A stretch of DNA of 64,000 bases, from positions 992,001-1,056,000 of the forward strand of contig NZ_LTZG01000001.1 in NCBI RefSeq assembly GCF_001592825.1. Direction: 5' to 3'. The DNA comes from Planococcus maritimus (GTDB taxonomy: Bacteria > Bacillota > Bacilli > Bacillales_A > Planococcaceae). The translations under genes and the position numbers were made by a program. Below, one piece after another: positions 38,651-47,254 of this stretch. The notes beneath the pieces were generated by a model. That model was given only the letters and a program-made list of their open reading frames with translations, did not search any database and was not told the origin of the DNA. Within the stretch, counting starts at the first letter, position 1. Each line of letters opens with the position of its first letter.

Positions 38651-38678
38651 AGTATAAGTGTTTTCCGCAAAAGTGCAA
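38651..38678 (-). promoter_or_regulatory. Candidate promoter of speE-speB
   Basis: Minus strand -35 TTGCAC, 16-bp spacer, -10 TATACT, about 46 nt before the speE start. The TT of -35 and the -10 match sigma-A well; spacing is one short. Confidence 0.6.
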
Positions 38679-38747
38679 TACTCTTTTCCGCCACTATTCT
38701 TTACCCGAACAGGCGTGGACTATGCATGCCTAAATGACTCGAGAAGC

Positions 38748-38978
38748 TCAGGCAGTTGCCGATTCCCTGCATACAAAAAGGCTTTCTGCAAAGGGAATCC
38801 ATTCCCTGCACAGAAAACCTTTTTGGCCTGATGGGCGCGGAGAAAGTGACATGAGGCATTGGGCTTGGGTTTGTCGCAATGGCTCACAGCACTTGCCCGC
38901 TATCAGGTGTCCTAGCTTTCTAGTTGAAAAGCTGTACTCTCAGTTTACTTTTTTTTCGTCTCAACTTCAACTGCCTGA
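38748..38978. repeat. 231-bp structured segment bounded by 11-bp perfect inverted repeats
   Basis: Ends TCAGGCAGTTG (38748) and CAACTGCCTGA (38968) are exact inverse complements. Inside are a hairpin AAAAAGG-c-TTTCTG...CAGAAA-a-CCTTTTT with GGGAAT/ATTCCC (38775-38824), a long-range stem CCTGAT-GGGC/GCCC-gct-ATCAGG (38827-38907), and AGCTTT/AAAAGCT (38914-38933). A run of eight T follows at 38949. No ORF. I do not recognise a known RNA family. Confidence 0.55.
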
Positions 38979-39021
38979 AGGACCGAATTTCAGGTTTCAC
39001 ATTCTGTTCAAAAATCTAACT

Positions 39022-39537
39022 TTACTGTAACAAATCACTATGCAATTGTTCTTCGCTGCGCTCCCACATTTCTGGGTTATGGGTTTTCAAGTAATCAGCG
39101 AGTACTTTTTTCGATGGCGCATCCATATGGTCAACAATGATTTTGCGTTTCATTGACTTATCCATCAAATTAACGTGGTCCGCCAAAATTTTATAGCCGC
39201 GGCGCTTTTCCCGGTTGACGACCATTTCACAGGCGGTGACCCCTGCATAATAAGGCCCTGCCGGATTGAAATCGATGGTGATCCAGACGAGCCAATAATT
39301 TTTTCCGCCCTCAGAATCTTCGCGGTTGGTCGTAAATTTGATGCCGCGTTCTGTTTGGCTTCTTGCGTGCATCGCGCCAATATCAAGTACCGCATCTTGT
39401 TCTTCGACGTCGATGATGAGCGGTGAAACGTTCTCGAGCGACAAGGAACCGATGCCGTAGCCTTTATGCCCGTCTGTCGGATCGTCTTTTATAATGGTGA
39501 ATCCCAATTTCTTTTTGGGCTTTTCTTCATTTGCCAT
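39022..39537 (-). CDS. ywhD: YwhD family protein, unknown function
   Basis: 171 aa, starting MANEEKPKKKLGFTIIKDDPTDGHKGYGIGSLSLENVSPLIIDVE. It matches B. subtilis YwhD in length and order (ywhD is near ywhB and speE there). No catalytic motif is apparent; a conserved GHKGYG and VTACEMVVNREKRRGYKILADHVNLMDKSMKRKI. GGAGG lies before the ATG at 39537. Divergent from ywhB. Confidence 0.88.
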   Translation of the reverse strand: MANEEKPKKKLGFTIIKDDPTDGHKGYGIGSLSLENVSPLIIDVEEQDAVLDIGAMHARSQTERGIKFTTNREDSEGGKNYWLVWITIDFNPAGPYYAGVTACEMVVNREKRRGYKILADHVNLMDKSMKRKIIVDHMDAPSKKVLADYLKTHNPEMWERSEEQLHSDLLQ

Positions 39538-39602
39538 TTGTACAATTCCTCCATTCTGTATATGATTAGCCTAACATTCAATGAAAAGGAGCTGCATCCA
39601 TT

Positions 39603-39788
39603 ATGCCATACGTAACTGTAAAAATGCTTGAAGGCCGCACAGATGAACAAAAACGCGCACTCGTCGAAAAAGTAACAGCCGCTGTTTCTGAAACGACCGG
39701 TGCACCAACCGAAAAAGTTGTCGTCTTCCTCGAAGACTTAAAGAAAAGCGAATACGCGGTCAACGGTAAGCTATTAAGCGAAGAGTAG
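39603..39788 (+). CDS. ywhB: 4-oxalocrotonate tautomerase family protein (YwhB-like)
   Basis: 61-aa tautomerase: the Met-initiated MPYVTVKMLEGRTDEQKRALVEKVT exposes catalytic Pro-1 after Met removal; conserved Arg in GRT. Typically forms a hexamer. Gene order beside ywhD matches B. subtilis. The substrate in vivo is unknown. AAAAGGAG ribosome site precedes the ATG. Followed by its own terminator. Confidence 0.95.
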   Translation: MPYVTVKMLEGRTDEQKRALVEKVTAAVSETTGAPTEKVVVFLEDLKKSEYAVNGKLLSEE

Positions 39789-39794
39789 ACAAAA

Positions 39795-39816
39795 ACTCCC
39801 CTCGGGGAGTTTTTTT
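39795..39816 (+). terminator. Terminator after ywhB
   Basis: ACTCCCC-tc-GGGGAGT stem followed by TTTTTT, 7 nt after the stop. Confidence 0.88.
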
Positions 39817-39933
39817 ATGCACAAATAAATGGGCTCATCTCACTGCTCAAAAGTTAAATCACGAAATAGCCAGCTGATGTCAGTTTTGACCTTGTCGCAT
39901 CTGCTCATTTTTTTCAATGAACCGGTATAGCCA

Positions 39934-40012
39934 CCGCGCGAATACGGGTGAAGCGAAGCAATGAGACAGGTGGTTTTCCTGGCTTATTGCGGGAGCTCAA
40001 CCCCAAGCGCGG
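39934..40012 (+). repeat. Single copy of the covarying hairpin repeat (family A)
   Basis: CCGCGC/GCGCGG, GGGT/ACCC, AGC/GCT, CAATGAG/CTTATTG (one G-U) and CAGG/CCTG pair in the same nested order as the copies at 11.3-11.6 and 61 kb, with the same bulge bases (ga, gaag, cggga, ca). The sequences of the stems differ but pairing is kept. The surrounding 300 bp between ywhB and ywgA carry no gene. Confidence 0.7.
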
Positions 40013-40105
40013 CGGCGGTTCACAACAAGAGGCTTCAATCAAAGGGGGAGCCTTTTGAACAAGCACCATCCCCCTCGAAATATGCTTGATTAAAGAGGAC
40101 ACAAG

Positions 40106-40612
40106 TTACGCGAGCTTTAATTGTGCCAGTTCACCGAGAAAACGGTAAGCTTCCTCGATTTCAGTTTCGGTGAAGTTCAGTTTGCCTTTTACACTATGCA
40201 ATTTGGCGATCTGTTCTTCACGCTCGAGATGGTCAAAATACAGAAGAGTCGAAGCGAGCTCCAGAAAGCGTGCGCTTTTGGCATTGAGCAAAGCGGCGGC
40301 TTCAGGGTTTTTCGGGATCGATGCCGCAACGGCTTGTCGGAATTCCATGCCTTCTTCCGTGACCGCGTATTTATATTGAACATAGGAACCTTTGTCTTCC
40401 AATGCTTCTGAAATAAAGCCCATATCGCATAATTCCTCAATGCGCGCCGTCAATTCTTCCGAATAGGGCCCGTAGATATGAAATTCGTATTTCTCTCTGA
40501 ACGGGACATTGAGCTTTTTCATAATATAGACCATTTTCTGCAGTTTCTTTCGGCCGGTTACTCCTTCGGCCGTCGCGATAAAATCGACGATTCTTGCATG
40601 TTCTTGGAGCAA
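40106..40612 (-). CDS. ywgA: YwgA family protein
   Basis: 168 aa, mostly helical, starting MLQEHARIVDFIATAEGVTGRKKLQKMVYIMKKL. The region YEFHIYGPYSEELTARIEELCDMGFI resembles DUF4065-type antitoxin-like folds, but function is unknown. The start is TTG at 40612, immediately after the ywfO stop (TAG TTG), with AGGAGG 7 nt upstream, so the two are translationally coupled. Gene order ywgA-ywfO is conserved in Bacillus. Confidence 0.9.
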   Translation of the reverse strand: MLQEHARIVDFIATAEGVTGRKKLQKMVYIMKKLNVPFREKYEFHIYGPYSEELTARIEELCDMGFISEALEDKGSYVQYKYAVTEEGMEFRQAVAASIPKNPEAAALLNAKSARFLELASTLLYFDHLEREEQIAKLHSVKGKLNFTETEIEEAYRFLGELAQLKLA

Positions 40613-41917
40613 CTAAATCCCTCCTTCTCTGAGCATCTCCAGGATTTGCTGCTTAATGGCTTTTTTCTTGCCATCGATCAACAATTCTGCTGGAAAATAT
40701 AATTTATAATCGGTTCGGCGTTTGCCGGATATGGCGTCTACAATCTGGGACAACCTGGATAGTTCTTTAATGTCGCCGTTTGGCATCAATAATTGGATCG
40801 GCAGGCGCTCCTCTTCTTCTCCAGGGCGATAGAAGTCATATGGCAAATCGGAAGTCGAATCATCGATCAAGTAATATTCGGGATCGATACCCGCTTTTTT
40901 GAATAATGCCGAAAGCTCCCCGAGTTTCTTGTAGTCCGTACCGGGATCGAAATCGACGTATTGGAACAGGCGCCGGTTGACAAAACGCTCGCATAAATCA
41001 GCCAAAATCGGATCGCGTTCATTGATCCAAAGCTGGAAGTAAGTCATCAAGACCCCTTCATCGAGCGCTAAATAATCGGCCAGCGTAAAGCTGCGGTCGA
41101 AAAAGGCGAGAAAATGGGTCGGCGGCTGCTGGAATTCATAGCCGTTTTCGCTCAATTCCTTTGCCCGTTGCAAAATTTTCCGCAAAATGACTTCCGCGCT
41201 TCTTGCGACCGGGTGGAAATACACCTGCCAATACATCTGGTAGCGGCTCATGATATAGTCTTCGACCGCGTGCATGCCGCTCGATTTGATAACGACCTGG
41301 TCATCTAATGGCCGCATGACCCGCAGGATGCGCTCCATGTCGAAATGGCCATAGGAAACACCCGTATAGTATGCGTCCCGCTGCAAATAATCCATCCGGT
41401 CAGCGTCGATCTGGCTGGAAATGAGCGAGACGACTTGTTTATTGGAGTAGGTTTTGGCGATGACTTCTGCAACATCTGCCGGAAAATCAGGCGCAACTTT
41501 TTGCAAGATGCTGTTCACTTCCGTATCACCGGTCAAGATGGCACGCGTGAATTCTTCATGGTCCACGTCAAAGACCTTTTCGAATGAATGCGAAAATGGG
41601 CCGTGTCCGAGATCATGAAGAAGCGCAGCGCATAACACCGTCAAGCGCTCGCCTTCATCCCACTCCGGGCGGCCATGGAACACATCGTCTGAGATGCGCC
41701 GGACGATTTCGTAGACGCCGAGCGAATGGTTGAACCGGCTATGCTCTGCGCCGTGAAAAACGAGGTAGGATGTCCCGAGTTGTTTGATACGGCGCAAGCG
41801 CTGGAACTCTTTTGAGTTGACGAGGTCCCAAATCACTTGGTCGCGCACGTGGATATACCGGTGAACCGGATCTTTGAAAACTTTTTCTTCAGCTAATTTC
41901 TGTGTGGCGTAGCTCAC
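40613..41917 (-). CDS. ywfO: HD-domain phosphohydrolase (YwfO-like, dNTPase family)
   Basis: 434 aa. HD metal motif: H..HD in CAALLHDLGHGPFSHSFEKVF, preceded by SRFNHSLGVYEI and followed by ISSQIDADRMDYLQRDAYYTGVSYG (DADRMDYL Asp). Such proteins hydrolyse deoxynucleoside triphosphates in Enterococcus relatives. GTG at 41923 and the codon-3 GTG at 41917 are alternatives; GAGGAGGA leaves proper spacing only for 41917. Confidence 0.9.
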   Translation of the reverse strand: MSYATQKLAEEKVFKDPVHRYIHVRDQVIWDLVNSKEFQRLRRIKQLGTSYLVFHGAEHSRFNHSLGVYEIVRRISDDVFHGRPEWDEGERLTVLCAALLHDLGHGPFSHSFEKVFDVDHEEFTRAILTGDTEVNSILQKVAPDFPADVAEVIAKTYSNKQVVSLISSQIDADRMDYLQRDAYYTGVSYGHFDMERILRVMRPLDDQVVIKSSGMHAVEDYIMSRYQMYWQVYFHPVARSAEVILRKILQRAKELSENGYEFQQPPTHFLAFFDRSFTLADYLALDEGVLMTYFQLWINERDPILADLCERFVNRRLFQYVDFDPGTDYKKLGELSALFKKAGIDPEYYLIDDSTSDLPYDFYRPGEEEERLPIQLLMPNGDIKELSRLSQIVDAISGKRRTDYKLYFPAELLIDGKKKAIKQQILEMLREGGI

Positions 41918-41977
41918 GGGCACTCCTCCTCGAATCGTACTGGTTATTTTACACGAATCATCTGTTCATTCAAGCGT

Positions 41978-42787
41978 TCATTCGAGCATTTTTTCGTTGC
42001 GATCAAATACCCGTTTTAAATAAAACGAATACAATTCAAATTCTTCTTCTTGAAGCGGCATCGGAGCCGGCGAACCGAGCAGCGCATGTAGATCGAGTAC
42101 CACTTCAGGCACGGTGATGTCACGGCCAAGCAATTCACTAAGCGAGGCCATAACTTCCGGCTGGATCTCGGGATAGCTGAATTTTGTATCTTCGCCCCCT
42201 CTGCCCGCTTCGTAAAATTTGCGAATCACTTCCGCCCGTTCAGCGCCGCTTCCTTCGATGCACAAATACACTTGCACCGCTATGCCGCGGCGAATGCGCC
42301 GCTGGGAAATGCCAGCAAATTTCTTTCCGCCAATGCTCAAATCGTAGCTGCCTGGGCAGTAGGAACCGACGATTTCGTAGGCATCGATTGTCGCTTCCGG
42401 AAACAATGCTTCCACCAGTTCGACCATGATATCGTAGCCTTGCGGAATATCGATCGCCCCTTCTTTTTCCGATAGAACGACGGAAATATTCAAGACGCCG
42501 GAATCGAGCACTACGGCAAGGCCGCCGGAATTCCGGACAATTCCTTGATAGCCGTTGTCTTCTAGTACTGCCATCGCTTTATCGATATGGGGCAAGCGAT
42601 GGTCTTGGATGCCAAGTACGACCGTTTCATCATGCACCCAGGTTCTGACCGTCGCCGGACTTTTCTGCGAGCCAACCAGTTCACAAAGCGTGTCGTCCGC
42701 TGCGAACGATTCGAGCGCAGAGCGGTTGCGCGCACTCAAGGACTGGTCCCAAAAGCGCCATTTTTTATCTTCCATAAATAAAGCCAT
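41978..42787 (-). CDS. lipL: Octanoyl-[GcvH]:protein N-octanoyltransferase (LipL)
   Basis: 269 aa amidotransferase that moves octanoyl from GcvH to lipoyl-dependent E2 proteins in Bacillales. The catalytic Cys is in [23 protein letters not shown] (residue about 144) with Lys in the following GGKKF motif. Frame extends upstream to 42973, but GAGGAG and ATG at 42787 give the start [14 protein letters not shown]. subtilis lipL (ywfL) occupies the same neighbourhood. Confidence 0.92.
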   Translation of the reverse strand: MALFMEDKKWRFWDQSLSARNRSALESFAADDTLCELVGSQKSPATVRTWVHDETVVLGIQDHRLPHIDKAMAVLEDNGYQGIVRNSGGLAVVLDSGVLNISVVLSEKEGAIDIPQGYDIMVELVEALFPEATIDAYEIVGSYCPGSYDLSIGGKKFAGISQRRIRRGIAVQVYLCIEGSGAERAEVIRKFYEAGRGGEDTKFSYPEIQPEVMASLSELLGRDITVPEVVLDLHALLGSPAPMPLQEEEFELYSFYLKRVFDRNEKMLE

Positions 42788-42957
42788 GCTGTCATTCTCC
42801 TCTTTTTGATTCACTCTTCTCAGTTTACCCTTTTCAATGCAGGCTGAAAAGGCGCTGCGCCCATGGCAAATTCGTGACAGGCCGCATTCGGATAGGAACT
42901 TCTCCGGTGCGTGTGATAAACTGGGAAAGAGATTCATATAAAAGGAGTGTTCTACTG

Positions 42958-43707
42958 ATGAATGAAGCAGCAATCACATTAGACGGCTGGTACGTGCTCC
43001 ACGATTTTCGTTCGATGGACTGGGTCGCATGGAAAATGTTGACCGATGAGGAGCGCCAATTCGCAATCGACGAGTTCAACAATTTCATGGACAAAGTTAA
43101 CCAAGCTGATGACAATAAAACCGGTGCCCACGCCCTTTATTCCATCATCGGGCAAAAAGCAGACCTGATGCTTATGCTATTGCGCGAAACGATGGATGAG
43201 TTGCGCGAGCTCGAAACCGAATACAATAAATTGACTTTGATCGCTTATACAGTACCGACCTATTCTTACGTATCCGTTGTGGAATTGTCGAACTACCTGT
43301 CAGGCGACAGCAATGAAGACCCTTACCAAAACCCGCATGTCCGTTCGCGTCTGTACCCTGAGCTGCAACGCTCCCAGTACATTTGCTTTTATCCAATGGA
43401 CAAGCGCCGCGAAGGCAATGACAACTGGTACATGTTGCCAATGCAAGAGCGCAAAGATTTGATGCTGTCTCACGGCAAAATCGGCCGCAGCTATGCCGGT
43501 AAAGTCAAACAAATCATTTCCGGCTCTGTCGGATTCGATGATTACGAATGGGGCGTCACGCTTTTCGCGGAAGACGTGCTCCAATTCAAGAAACTTGTCT
43601 ATGAAATGCGTTTCGATGAAGTTTCCGCTCGCTACGGCGAATTTGGTTCATTCTACGTCGGCACGATTCTCGACAAAGAAAAAACCGTGAAATTCCTCGA
43701 AGTATAA
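42958..43707 (+). CDS. hemQ: Coproheme decarboxylase (HemQ/ChdC)
   Basis: Final step of haem b synthesis in Firmicutes by oxidative decarboxylation of coproheme. 249 aa, with catalytic Tyr145 in [11 protein letters not shown] and the proximal haem His172 in [13 protein letters not shown]. In-frame extension to 42874 is ignored because AAAAGGAG precedes the ATG at 42958 by 10 nt. Divergent from lipL. Counterpart of B. subtilis ywfI. Confidence 0.96.
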   Translation: MNEAAITLDGWYVLHDFRSMDWVAWKMLTDEERQFAIDEFNNFMDKVNQADDNKTGAHALYSIIGQKADLMLMLLRETMDELRELETEYNKLTLIAYTVPTYSYVSVVELSNYLSGDSNEDPYQNPHVRSRLYPELQRSQYICFYPMDKRREGNDNWYMLPMQERKDLMLSHGKIGRSYAGKVKQIISGSVGFDDYEWGVTLFAEDVLQFKKLVYEMRFDEVSARYGEFGSFYVGTILDKEKTVKFLEV

Positions 43708-43717
43708 ATTTCTGATA

Positions 43718-43754
43718 AACGCCGCCTCCTTTCATCAGGAGGCGGCGTTTTTTT
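43718..43754 (+). terminator. Terminator after hemQ
   Basis: Perfect 13-bp stem AACGCCGCCTCCT/AGGAGGCGGCGTT and seven T. Confidence 0.94.
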
Positions 43755-43817
43755 ATGTGTTCACTACTAGTTGGCGGCGCAATCATTGAAGAAGTACCAG
43801 ATTCAGCGAAATAACAT

Positions 43818-43852
43818 AAAAAAGTTGCCTGCGTGTGCCGGCAACTTTTTTT
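43818..43852 (-). terminator. Terminator after the acyltransferase gene
   Basis: Stem AAAAAAGTTGCC/GGCAACTTTTTT with a GC-rich loop, between hemQ terminator and the 43864 stop; works on either strand. Confidence 0.85.
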
Positions 43853-43863
43853 ATATCATGTCA

Positions 43864-44955
43864 TCAAGCTTCCTTTAAGTCTTTGTTCCCGCTCTTTGTA
43901 GCGGGCTTGACCGTCTTGACAGAAGGAACGGTCAAGATAACGCGGCCAAATGGCAGTTTCTGTACCAGCAAAATGATGCCAATCGTAATAGCCATCACCA
44001 CTACGTACCATAATGGAAACAACGAGAGCCTCCATACGCCCTCAGGCATATTGCGCTGCAGCATATTGATGACAAACGGGTGGATCAAATAGATTCCCAT
44101 AGACATCGCGCCTAGCTTCGAAGCGACTGTATGGAGCAGTGGATTTCGCCCGACTTTCTCGGCAATCGCCATGATAAACAAAATGAGGATCGGCAAATTG
44201 ATGATATTGGATACGCGGTTGGATCCTATGTAACGTCCCCATTCGTATTCAACTGCCGCAAAGTAAAGGATTAGCAGCACCCCAACAAACAAACCGACTC
44301 TCCACTTGTACGCCCACTGCTTCGCCGTTTCCCAGTTGTAGGCGAGAAATCCGCCAAAGATAAAGAAGAAAATCCACTTCGGCAAAAAGGCTCGCTGCTC
44401 GACGACTCTGGCAAGCAGCCCGTCAAATTGCGAAGGATCCATGTATTTCATCGCGTAAACATGAATGGCAGCAGATACCACCAAGGCGATCATCCAAGCT
44501 GCTTTGCTTCTGATCAATTGCAGCAAAGGGAAAATCAGATAGAATTGCAACACGATGGAGATGAAATAAAGATGGGAATACGTCTCCCCGAACGCCACCT
44601 CAAACAAAAATCGCTTGATTCCCGAATCCAGCGGGTTGGCCCCGAAGACGATCCATAAATAAAATAAGTAAAACGCGGTCCAGAACAAGAACGGAATGAC
44701 GATTTTCTGCAGGCGCGACGAGAAAAAGCGCTGAAAGAAAAAGCCTTTGTTCCTCACTTGCAAAAACAATAACAGTCCACTGACGATGGCGAAAATCGGT
44801 GTCCCGAAACGGCTTGCCTGGTTGAGGAATAAAATAACATCCTGCCAATCGCCATGCTGAACATAATATAATGCGGAGACATGAACGAGCACGACCATCA
44901 AACAGCCTACTGCCCTCATGACATGTATATCAAAAATATGTGCTTGCTGTTTCAT
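43864..44955 (-). CDS. Membrane acyltransferase, acyltransferase 3 family
   Basis: 363 aa with about ten hydrophobic segments. The family motif HVMRAVGCLMVVLVHVSALYY (conserved Arg/His) is at residues about 12-30, and LGAMSMGIYLIHPFVINML is near 300. Such enzymes O-acetylate peptidoglycan, polysaccharides or macrolides at the membrane. No polysaccharide genes adjoin it, so the acceptor is unknown. A repeat element and terminator lie upstream. Confidence 0.85.
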   Translation of the reverse strand: MKQQAHIFDIHVMRAVGCLMVVLVHVSALYYVQHGDWQDVILFLNQASRFGTPIFAIVSGLLLFLQVRNKGFFFQRFFSSRLQKIVIPFLFWTAFYLFYLWIVFGANPLDSGIKRFLFEVAFGETYSHLYFISIVLQFYLIFPLLQLIRSKAAWMIALVVSAAIHVYAMKYMDPSQFDGLLARVVEQRAFLPKWIFFFIFGGFLAYNWETAKQWAYKWRVGLFVGVLLILYFAAVEYEWGRYIGSNRVSNIINLPILILFIMAIAEKVGRNPLLHTVASKLGAMSMGIYLIHPFVINMLQRNMPEGVWRLSLFPLWYVVVMAITIGIILLVQKLPFGRVILTVPSVKTVKPATKSGNKDLKEA

Positions 44956-45101
44956 ATACCTACATCCTTATCCGTTGATAAACCCTCACTCATTGTATGT
45001 CTACCTGCAATAGAGATACAACATATTTACAGAAACTTAACGTAATCCAGTAATATTTCCATTCTTCTGATCAATGGCAACATTTTGTCAGACACACAAA
45101 A

Positions 45102-45132
45102 AAACAGCCTGCACACGCTGTGTAGGCTGTTT
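45102..45132. terminator. Left (diverged) copy of the ywdK terminator hairpin
   Basis: AAACAGCCTGCACA-cgc-TGTGTAGGCTGTTT. One base differs from the right copy at 45374-45404, breaking a G-C pair to a G-T pair. Confidence 0.75.
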
Positions 45133-45373
45133 TCAGGTTGTCAGGAAAGGTGAAAAGTCGTATTTTCCAAAGCTTATCGCTCGCTTTCCGTGGGCTCGCG
45201 CCCAAGCCTCCTCAGCCGCTTCGCGCCTTGCGGGGTCTCGGTCGTCTCGCTGATCCACAGGAGTCGAGCGAACGCTTCTCCAAATACTTAGAAAGGTTAT
45301 TGAATGTTGAATATAGAAAAAGGTTCTCTCTTTCATAATTGAGAGCGATCTGCGGACTTCTTCAACACTCTGA
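45133..45373. repeat. About 240-bp element between two terminator copies (family C)
   Basis: Shares sequence along nearly its whole length with 56774-57013, for example GAAAAGTCGTATTTT, GCTTATCGCTCGCTTTCCG, CCTTGCGGGGTCTC and GGACTTCTTCAACACTCTG. Left GTTGAA-AAGTCG-like and right CTTCTTCAACACTCTG ends form an imperfect inverted repeat. No ORF. Confidence 0.85.
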
Positions 45374-45404
45374 AAACAGCCTGCACACGCTGTGCAGGCT
45401 GTTT
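45374..45404 (-). terminator. Terminator after ywdK (right, perfect copy)
   Basis: AAACAGCCTGCACA-cgc-TGTGCAGGCTGTTT, a perfect 14-bp stem, just beyond the ywdK stop at 45416. Confidence 0.88.
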
Positions 45405-45415
45405 CTTGTCACTCA

Positions 45416-45793
45416 TTATAAAGCTTTCGCTGCGGCGATCATCAACATGACCCATCCTGCGATAAATGCAAGACCGCCGATAGGGGTAATCGCCCCAAGT
45501 ACACTAATGCCCGATAAGCTCAGGACGTACAAGCTGCCTGAGAAAATCACGATTCCCGCGAGCATCAAATATCCCGCCCAGCTAAGTGAACTAAGTGGAC
45601 CGATAAGCGCAGAACTCATTAAAATCGCAACAGCGATCAATCCGATCGAGTGAAACATTTGGTATTGAACAGCTGTCTGCCAGGTATCCAAGTATTTATC
45701 CGCTACGCGGCCTTCGAGCAAATGTGCCCCGAATGCCCCAAAAGCGACGGCAAGCAGCCCATTGACCGCTCCCGCTATCAAGAAAAATTTCAT
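45416..45793 (-). CDS. ywdK: DUF423 family membrane protein (YwdK)
   Basis: 125-aa protein with four hydrophobic helices: MKFFLIAGAVNGLLAVAFGAFGAHLLEGR, then three more ending in AGWVMLMIAAAKAL. The GAFGAH pattern is typical of DUF423. Function unknown; conserved next to ywdI and ung in Bacillus. Upstream neighbour ywdI is 21 bp away, so the trio may form an operon. Confidence 0.92.
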   Translation of the reverse strand: MKFFLIAGAVNGLLAVAFGAFGAHLLEGRVADKYLDTWQTAVQYQMFHSIGLIAVAILMSSALIGPLSSLSWAGYLMLAGIVIFSGSLYVLSLSGISVLGAITPIGGLAFIAGWVMLMIAAAKAL

Positions 45794-45813
45794 TGGTTTC
45801 GTCCTCTTTCCAT

Positions 45814-46080
45814 TTAAAATTCAAACAGCGAATCGCCATTCGCTCCTTCTTCTTGCATTCTTTCAGCCGTCGGAACAGTCTGCGGCCGGTTCACCGTTTC
45901 CGTTGAAGCAAGCGGCACAGCACGCGGCTTTTTAGGTGCTTGCATACCGTCTTCAAGAAGCAGGTCGCATAAAGCCCGGATTGCGGCAAGCGATTCCCGA
46001 ATCTTTTCAGGTTCGCCTTGCCGTGCACGGGCCGTGTGCTTATCGATTTCATCTAAAATACGTGTCGTTTCGATGCCCAT
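45814..46080 (-). CDS. ywdI: YwdI family protein
   Basis: 88-aa small soluble protein: MGIETTRILDEIDKHTARARQGEPEKIRESLAAIRALCDLLLED, a helical N-terminal half and a disordered Pro/Thr-rich C-terminus. Matches B. subtilis YwdI in place between ung and ywdK. Unknown role. Confidence 0.8.
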   Translation of the reverse strand: MGIETTRILDEIDKHTARARQGEPEKIRESLAAIRALCDLLLEDGMQAPKKPRAVPLASTETVNRPQTVPTAERMQEEGANGDSLFEF

Positions 46081-46139
46081 GAATCATGGCCCCTCTCGCT
46101 GTTAGTCCCATTCAGTTTAACACGCGCCCGCCGGATTCG

Positions 46140-46814
46140 TCAGTCCAGGCAGAAGTCGATCGGCGCCTCTCCACGCGATTGTAACAGCTTGTTCACTTTT
46201 GAGAATGGCTTGCTGCCGAAAAAGCCGCGATGCGCACTGAGCGGGCTCGGGTGTGGTGCTTCAATAATGGCATGGCGTTCGGTATCGATCAGGCGTTTTT
46301 TCATCTGTGCCGGCTTGCCCCATAAAATAAATATGACGGGTTCTTCACGTGCCGACAATTTCCGGATCACTTCGTCCGTGAATGACTCCCACCCTTTCTT
46401 CTGATGCGAATGCGCTTGACCTTGCCTAACCGTCAGAACCGTGTTCAGCATCAAGACGCCTTGATCAGCCCATTTCGTCAAGGTTCCATCCACCGGCTTA
46501 GGACAGCCGATATCACTCTCCAGCTCTTTGAAGATATTGCGCAGGCTCGGTGGATGGGCGATACCTGGTTGGACAGAAAAGCTCAAGCCATGCGCTTGGT
46601 TCTCGCCATGATAAGGGTCTTGCCCGAGAATAACAGCTTTGACATCCCGGTACGCCGTATGTTCAAAAGCGTTCCAAATATCTTCTTTCACTGGATAAAT
46701 CATTTCCTTGGCATATTCTTCTTTTAAGAACTCCCTCAATTCCAGGTAATAGCTTTTGCCAAATTCTTCACCTAAGATTTCCTGCCAGTCGTTGCTGAAA
46801 ATTTGTTTAGTCAT
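46140..46814 (-). CDS. ung: Uracil-DNA glycosylase
   Basis: 224 aa, removes uracil from DNA in base excision repair. The catalytic water-activating motif [18 protein letters not shown] and [18 protein letters not shown] are diagnostic. ATG choices at 46823 and 46814: with GGAGG at 10 nt, 46814 (MTKQIFSND) is preferred. Long upstream frame to 46997 is antisense to the small membrane gene and ignored. Confidence 0.96.
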   Translation of the reverse strand: MTKQIFSNDWQEILGEEFGKSYYLELREFLKEEYAKEMIYPVKEDIWNAFEHTAYRDVKAVILGQDPYHGENQAHGLSFSVQPGIAHPPSLRNIFKELESDIGCPKPVDGTLTKWADQGVLMLNTVLTVRQGQAHSHQKKGWESFTDEVIRKLSAREEPVIFILWGKPAQMKKRLIDTERHAIIEAPHPSPLSAHRGFFGSKPFSKVNKLLQSRGEAPIDFCLD

Positions 46815-46939
46815 GATATTCATTCCTCCAATAAACGGCTTTTCTTCTCGATGCCGTTTTTTCTTAAGTTCCCCTTGCTGCAAGCGCTTCAATTCACCAC
46901 TGCTGCGTGTTACGATGGAAAAAAGGGGCTGAACACGTA

Positions 46940-47194
46940 ATGGCAGACTGGCGGCAAAAGATGTCCAATATTTCCAAAACGAAAGGCGACAGCGCACCCG
47001 AAAACGCCAAACGCGCCGGCATGGGCTGCCTGATCGGTTTGATTATCGTTACGGCTATTTTAACATTAGTGATGGCTATTGGCCTCTTCACTAATGGCCA
47101 TTGGGTTATCGGGGGTTTTACGTTGTTATTTTCCCTTGCTTCAATCGGCACAGTGCTAGCCTTAGCTTGGCCACACAGGCCCAAACCGTTGTAA
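46940..47194 (+). CDS. Small membrane protein, two helices
   Basis: 84 aa: [48 protein letters not shown] then [25 protein letters not shown]. Two hydrophobic segments (about 30-50 and 58-78) with a charged N-terminus. GGGG about 10 nt before the ATG at 46940 supports this start over 46907. Unknown function; sits between ung (divergent) and pdxK. Confidence 0.7.
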   Translation: MADWRQKMSNISKTKGDSAPENAKRAGMGCLIGLIIVTAILTLVMAIGLFTNGHWVIGGFTLLFSLASIGTVLALAWPHRPKPL

Positions 47195-47254
47195 ATCGCA
47201 AGGAATTTCTATAAAATTAGCTCAATGACTAAATAGCTTAAAGGAGATTGACTT

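Larger units (their letters stand above)
44956..45415. other. Intergenic region with terminator-flanked repeat element
   Basis: AT-rich upstream region of the acyltransferase (44956-45100, no clear operator), then a 241-bp element between two copies of a 31-nt hairpin, then the ywdK stop. Small frames of 66-67 codons inside the element have no support. Confidence 0.75.

Noticed and set aside
45133-45373. 66-codon frames inside the terminator-flanked element
   Set aside because: The second copy at 56.8 kb does not preserve the frame.
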